This document shows positions 62,301-64,000 of a DNA stretch of 64,000 nucleotides, in pieces; position 1 is the first letter of the stretch; each line of letters begins with the position of its first letter. Made by a program: the position numbers and the translations under genes. The notes beneath the pieces were generated by a model. It was not told the DNA's origin and ran no database searches. It worked only from the letters and a program-made list of their open reading frames with translations. The stretch is from Anolis sagrei. Taxonomy: Eukaryota > Chordata > Lepidosauria > Squamata > Anolidae. The stretch covers positions 20,024,545 through 20,088,544 of the forward strand of contig NC_090025.1 of assembly GCF_037176765.1 (NCBI RefSeq), written 5' to 3'.

Positions 62301-63047
62301 TTCTCAACCTGGGGTCCCCAGATGTTTTTGGCCTACAACTCCCAGAAATCCCAGCCAGTTTACCAGCTGTTAGGGTTTCTGGGAGTTGAAGGCCAAAAAC
62401 ATCTGGGGACCCCAGGTTGAGAACCACTGACCTAAGATATCATATATCATACATATATGTATGATGCAATTACATACATATGATTTTATGCTTATTTAAT
62501 ATTTGTTTTTAGGATCTTGTTTCACCAACTGCACGTGATGACAGCAGTCTACAAGAGGTAAAAAAAAAGATTTATTACTACATTCAAATGTATCATACGA
62601 TGCTTGCAAGTTTCTGGTAGGCTTTGCTTTAATTCATTTGTCAATCACAGCCACAATCAATTGATGTAAGTCAACACATACGGAAATCCACCTGATATAA
62701 TGGTTTTACTCTAGCTCAAAGGATTTTTTTTTAACTGAGGGCAATTTAAATGCAACTCATGTGATGTCGAATACATCTTCTTGCAAAATGGACATGTGCT
62801 TGGAACAGAATACCTGTTGGAACAGAAAAGTTTTTATTTGTCTGAGAAAAAGAAAGCTGGGAATGTGCCAGTCTAACCTCTGGATGCGATACATACTATG
62901 TAGATATATTTATATAACCACCTAAGAGATCATATATCATATACATATGTATGATGCAATTACATACATATGATTTTATGCTTATTTAATATTTGTTTTT
63001 AGAATCTTGTTGCACCAACTGCAAGTGATGACAGCAGTCTACAAGAG
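52388..63047 (+). CDS. SPP1-like SCPP gene, tandem paralogue of SPP1 (3' end not reached)
   Basis: I do not know a named gene here. At least twelve short exons, all phase 0, follow a signal-peptide exon. The signal MKTAVVCWGLLSIAFA-FP shares 11 of 18 residues with SPP1. Exon 3 is 17 codons, as in SPP1. Homology continues into the start of intron 2 (GTAAGTAC, CACAGATA). Later exons have 14, 15, 14, 14, 15, 14, 17, 19, 15, 15 and 15 codons. If all are joined, at least 202 residues result, acidic, Ser/Ala/Asp-rich, without Cys after the signal, and with no RGD. S-x-E sites are few (SAE, SRE). Two exon blocks are tandem duplicates. Likely a secreted matrix phosphoprotein, which is inference. Exon borders rest on splice signals and duplicate comparison. 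Confidence 0.8.
52555..52605 (+). CDS. SPP1-like exon 3
   Basis: 17 codons, IAERPHTGPLKKLEIQR, between TTCCCTAG and GTATGT. It is equal in length and phase to SPP1 exon 3 and also begins with Ile, but lacks DSGS. Confidence 0.85.
52677..53420. mobile_element. SPIN-like non-autonomous hAT in intron 3
   Basis: About 745 bp. The right end (from about 53,230), GAAAATACATCCTGCATATC ... AAGGGGTTGCAGCATTAGG ... GAGAACCACTG, is the inverse of the 4,848-5,060 element. The left end is CAGCATTTCTCAACCTGGGG. The middle has repeated phrases (GGTGAACTACAACTCC, CCAAGTTTGGTCC) that occur two or three times. No transposase frame. Confidence 0.75.
53792..53926. mobile_element. hAT hairpin MITE, 8-bp target duplication
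   Basis: Palindrome from CAGTGGTTCTCAACCTGGGG to its inverse, flanked by TTTTAGTA (53,784-53,791 and 53,927-53,934). Absent from the matching place in unit 2, so it probably arrived after the duplication. Confidence 0.93.
54063..54104 (+). CDS. SPP1-like microexon 4 (unit 1)
   Basis: 14 codons, KESHFVSSDTKARR, between GGTTTTCAG and GTAAGA. Its duplicate at 57,041 encodes EASHLVSSDAKAQE. Confidence 0.82.
54349..54655 (-). mobile_element. tRNA-derived SINE with MITE inside (unit 1)
   Basis: GTTGCGTGCCTTCAAGTCATTTC and later GGGAGGAATCAAACCC mark a minus-strand SINE. A palindromic MITE with ATATAATCC arms (about 54,413-54,562) lies within it. The same nested pair is in unit 2. Confidence 0.8.
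54771..54815 (+). CDS. SPP1-like microexon 5 (unit 1)
   Basis: 15 codons, GTLSAVVKDEEAAKP, between TTCTTTTCAG and GTATGT. The duplicate at 57,745 differs at three residues and has an S-A-E site that this copy lacks. Confidence 0.85.
54836..55815 (-). mobile_element. CR1 LINE 3' end, split by a foldback element (unit 1)
   Basis: The two halves (54,836-54,981 and 55,668-55,815) make a CR1 tail on the minus strand. The same tail is unbroken in unit 2 at 57,812-58,085. Confidence 0.88.
54982..55667. mobile_element. Large foldback DNA element, copy B
   Basis: About 685 bp inserted into the CR1 tail, with CCAAG on both sides (possible 5-bp duplication). Ends GGCGGTTCCAAACAG and CTGTCTTGATGAGCC are roughly inverted. 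Inner palindromes include CCAGGAGAACACC with GGTGTTCTCCTGG. Related to 1,655-2,150. Confidence 0.75.
55899..55940 (+). CDS. SPP1-like microexon 6 (unit 1)
   Basis: 14 codons, DSFSSNGNDDKAQK, between TTGTTTTTAG and GTAAGA. The duplicate at 58,246 differs at two residues (SNG to SDA). Confidence 0.85.
56182..56280 (+). CDS. Possible alternative terminal exon of SPP1-like gene
   Basis: After CTGTGTCTTTAAG the phase-0 frame runs 32 codons (KPLLDVVTKLTMKDKK ... FADFE) to a TAA at 56,278-56,280, and AATAAA lies at 56,559-56,564. If used, it would end a short isoform here. The copy in unit 2 (from about 58,527) has lost the AG acceptor (TTTAAC) and much of the sequence. It may be an ancestral last exon or chance. 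Confidence 0.45.
   Translation, partial: KPLLDVVTKLTMKDKKTSVSKHYQNGPFADFE
56291..56425. mobile_element. hAT-type MITE after the terminal exon
   Basis: CAGTGTTTCTCAAACTGTGC at the left, GAGCACAGTTTGAAAAACTCTG at the right, with CAACTCCCAGAAATCCC arms inside. Not in unit 2. Confidence 0.8.
56559..56564 (+). terminator. AATAAA downstream of the possible terminal exon
   Basis: Canonical polyadenylation hexamer about 280 bases after the TAA. The downstream GT-rich element is weak. Confidence 0.35.
57041..57082 (+). CDS. SPP1-like microexon 7 (unit 2)
   Basis: 14 codons, EASHLVSSDAKAQE, between TTGTTTTCAG and GTAAGA. Duplicate of microexon 4. Confidence 0.83.
57331..57640 (-). mobile_element. 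tRNA-derived SINE with MITE inside (unit 2)
   Basis: Same nested arrangement as 54,349-54,655: SINE tail and head on the minus strand, ATATAATCC MITE (about 57,394-57,542) in the middle. Confidence 0.8.
57745..57789 (+). CDS. SPP1-like microexon 8 (unit 2)
   Basis: 15 codons, DTLSAEVKDEEAAKP, between TTCTTTTCAG and GTATGT. Contains an S-A-E site. Confidence 0.86.
57812..58085 (-). mobile_element. CR1 LINE 3' end (unit 2)
   Basis: AGAATCATAGAATAAATAG through CAACAGATGGCAATCCAGCC to GCAGAAAACAGCC. It shows the unbroken site into which the foldback element inserted in unit 1. Confidence 0.88.
58127..58190 (-). mobile_element. tRNA-SINE tail fragment
   Basis: TTTTAATCGTGTCATAAGC and GAGGAACTGCAAGCCACTCC match the 3' end of the ACA-like SINE on the minus strand. 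Only the tail is present and it is absent from unit 1. Confidence 0.65.
58246..58287 (+). CDS. SPP1-like microexon 9 (unit 2)
   Basis: 14 codons, DSFSSDANDDKAQK, between TTTGTTTTTAG and GTAAAT. Duplicate of microexon 6. Confidence 0.83.
58527..58585 (+). pseudogene. Decayed copy of the terminal exon (unit 2)
   Basis: CCATTGTTGGATGTTTTGATC and AATGAAAGACAAGAAAAATG match 56,185-56,250, but the acceptor AG is gone and the frame is cut short by deletion. Confidence 0.6.
58747..58797. repeat. (ATT)n microsatellite
   Basis: About 17 trinucleotide copies in an intron of the SPP1-like gene, just after the end of unit 2. Confidence 0.95.
59010..59060 (+). CDS. SPP1-like microexon 10
   Basis: 17 codons, DVPVQHAEAQEAAQYTW, between TTTTTTAAG and GTAAGG. 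No duplicate seen in the window. Supported by clear splice signals, phase 0 and composition. Confidence 0.7.
59313..59830 (-). mobile_element. L2-like LINE 3' end with (ATT)n tail
   Basis: (ATT)n at 59,313-59,342, then CTTGTACCCCACCTCTATC and GGGGACAGCAC. At the far end GGGAGGGTGTTCCAAAGCC and GAGAAGGCCCTCTCTCTC (the NSLP and ERAFS region on the minus strand). Lies in an intron of the SPP1-like gene. Confidence 0.85.
59831..60437. other. Intronic, no repeat recognised
   Basis: Unassigned intronic sequence of the SPP1-like gene, without a convincing exon. Confidence 0.45.
60448..60713 (-). mobile_element. tRNA-derived SINE with 10-bp target duplication
   Basis: Poly-T, GGTCGTGTCAGGAGTGACTCC, ... 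GATTCGAACCTGTGACC ..., CACCGGGGGCTC. CCTATGCCCC flanks both sides (60,438-60,447 and 60,714-60,723). The 5' end is whole on the minus strand, with promoter boxes retained. Confidence 0.92.
60743..60868 (-). mobile_element. tRNA-derived SINE, truncated copy
   Basis: TTGAGAAACTGCAAGTCGC through ATCATCCTTGTGGGAG to CTCTCATGTCCCC is the 3' half of the same SINE family. The tRNA head is missing. Confidence 0.85.
61056..61112 (+). CDS. SPP1-like microexon 11
   Basis: 19 codons, ISADNHEYKQLERRAFSTL, between TATACCTAAG and GTATGT, phase 0. No duplicate in the window. Confidence 0.7.
61544..61588 (+). CDS. SPP1-like microexon 12
   Basis: 15 codons, NSHLLDSRESNNDEE, after GGTTTTCAG, with a weak donor GAA|GTGAAA. 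SHL near the start resembles microexon 7. If the donor is not used, the frame runs 35 codons further to a TGA at 61,694-61,696 and this would be a terminal exon. The extra 35 codons are hydrophobic and Cys-containing, unlike the rest, so splicing at the weak donor seems more likely. Confidence 0.6.
62295..62429. mobile_element. hAT hairpin MITE, 8-bp target duplication
   Basis: Palindrome from CAGTGGTTCTCAACCTGGGG to its inverse, flanked by ACCTAAGA (62,287-62,294 and 62,430-62,437). The sister unit keeps one ACCTAAGA at 62,920-62,927, an empty site. Confidence 0.95.
62513..62557 (+). CDS. SPP1-like microexon 13
   Basis: 15 codons, DLVSPTARDDSSLQE, between TTGTTTTTAG and GTAAAA. Duplicate 490 bases downstream. 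Confidence 0.8.
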
Positions 63048-63330
63048 GTAAAATTTCTTCCTACATTCAGATGTATCATGCTATTTTTGCAAGTTTCTGG
63101 TAGGCTTTGCTTGAATTCATTTGTCAATCCCAGTCACAATCTATCAATGTAAGGTAACTCAACACATATGGTAATCTACCTGATACAGTAGTTTTACTCT
63201 AATTCAAATGATTTTTTTTACTCAGGGAAATTTAAATGCAACTCATGAAATGTTGAATACACCTTCTTGCAAAATGGCCAAAATAATTCACTGCCTGCGC
63301 TTGGAAAAGAATACCTATTGGAATAGAAAG
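62811..63330 (+). repeat. Second tandem duplication, unit 2
   Basis: Starts with the TTTATTTGTCTGAGAAAAAG block and has microexon 14. A third unit begins at about 63,331 (TTTTTACTTGTCTGAGG) and is cut by an L2 copy near 63,395. Confidence 0.85.
63003..63047 (+). CDS. SPP1-like microexon 14
   Basis: 15 codons, NLVAPTASDDSSLQE, between TTGTTTTTAG and GTAAAA. It differs from microexon 13 at three residues. This is the last exon I can see, and the gene probably goes on beyond the window. Confidence 0.8.
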
Positions 63331-63394
63331 GTTTTTACTTGTCTGAGGAAAAAGAATGCTGGGAATGTGTCAGTCTAATCTCTGGATGTGATAG

Positions 63395-64000
63395 TCCAAT
63401 GAGAGGCAGCCAGGTTAACAACTGGGGCGGCATACAGGGAGCATGCAACTCCCATGTTATGCCAGCTCCACTGGCTGACAGTTTGCTACTGGGCACAATT
63501 CAAAGTGCTGGCTTTGGCCTATAAAGCCCTAAACGGCCCCGGCCCAATTTACCTGTCCAAACGCATCTTCCCCTATGAATCATTGCAGAGATTAAGATCC
63601 TCCGAGGAGGCCCTGCTCTCTGTCCTGCCATTGTCACAGACACAACTGGTGGGGATGAGAGAGAGGGCCTTCTCGGTGATTGCCCACCAGCTATGGAATT
63701 CCCTTTCTGCTGAGATCAGATCGGCCCCCTCCCTCCTGTCCTTTAGAAGGATGATAAAAACTTGGCTAGGGGACCAAGCTTTCAGGACCGTGCAATAAAG
63801 CAGTGATACCTTACTAGGCCCATTAGATTAGATGCAGATGATCAAGACGGTTTTAAAGAGTGTTTTTTAATATTGAGACAAATGTTTTTAATGTTTATGT
63901 ATGCATATAATGAATTTTTGTTCCAACATTGAATGTTTGCCGTATATATGCTGTGCTCCGCCCTGAGTCCCCTTTGGGGTGGGAAGGGTGGAATATAAAT
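63395..64000 (+). mobile_element. L2-like LINE 3' end, continues past the window
   Basis: Frame 63,454-63,798 reads LALAYKALNGPGPIYLSKR and RERAFSVIAHQLWNSLSAEI. The 3' UTR GCTCCGCCCTGAGTCCCCTT follows near 63,954. It has interrupted the third unit of the second duplication before its expected microexon. Confidence 0.9.

Larger units (their letters stand above)
62190..62810 (+). repeat. Second tandem duplication, unit 1
   Basis: From TTACTTGTCTGAGAAAAAGC to ATACCTGTTGGAACAG. Includes microexon 13 and an inserted hairpin MITE. Confidence 0.85.

Overview
The window looks like nuclear DNA of a squamate reptile, most likely an anole-like lizard. It is AT-rich and intron-rich. It carries many 3' fragments of CR1 and L2 LINEs, a BovB LINE fragment, several tRNA-derived SINE families with perfect target-site duplications, a 5S-derived SINE, many palindromic hAT-type MITEs, a SPIN-like hAT element and abundant microsatellites. 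There are no prokaryotic-style genes. Nearly all open frames are repeat translations or chance.

Layout: positions 1 to about 37,150 hold no recognisable host gene, only repeats and unassigned sequence. From about 37,177 to 45,385 lies a complete plus-strand SPP1 (osteopontin) gene: inverted CCAAT box and TTTAAA promoter, non-coding exon 1, and six coding exons encoding 379 residues, with signal peptide, His-rich exon, S-x-E cluster, Asp-rich stretch, GRGDS integrin motif and a C-terminal tandem hexapeptide array, then an AATAAA signal. A repeat-filled interval (45,386-51,500) follows.

From about 51,530 to beyond the end lies a second plus-strand gene that I read as a tandem SPP1 paralogue of the SCPP/SIBLING type. 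Its promoter, exon 1, signal-peptide exon, exon 3 (17 codons, as in SPP1) and the start of intron 2 all resemble SPP1. Its body is a train of phase-0 microexons of 14-19 codons, enlarged by two separate tandem duplications (about 53.7-58.7 kb and 62.2-63.4 kb). I do not recall a named gene of this form next to SPP1, so it is the main candidate for something undescribed. In mammals SPP1 is followed by PKD2, which would be expected beyond this window.

The two genes probably shared one ancestor and perhaps part of their regulation, since TGACCTCA and TTTAAA elements are kept at both promoters. The repeats give a relative timeline: a CR1 tail, a SINE and a MITE inside that SINE are shared by both exon blocks of the paralogue and so predate the duplication. 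Three MITE or foldback insertions are present in only one copy and are probably later.
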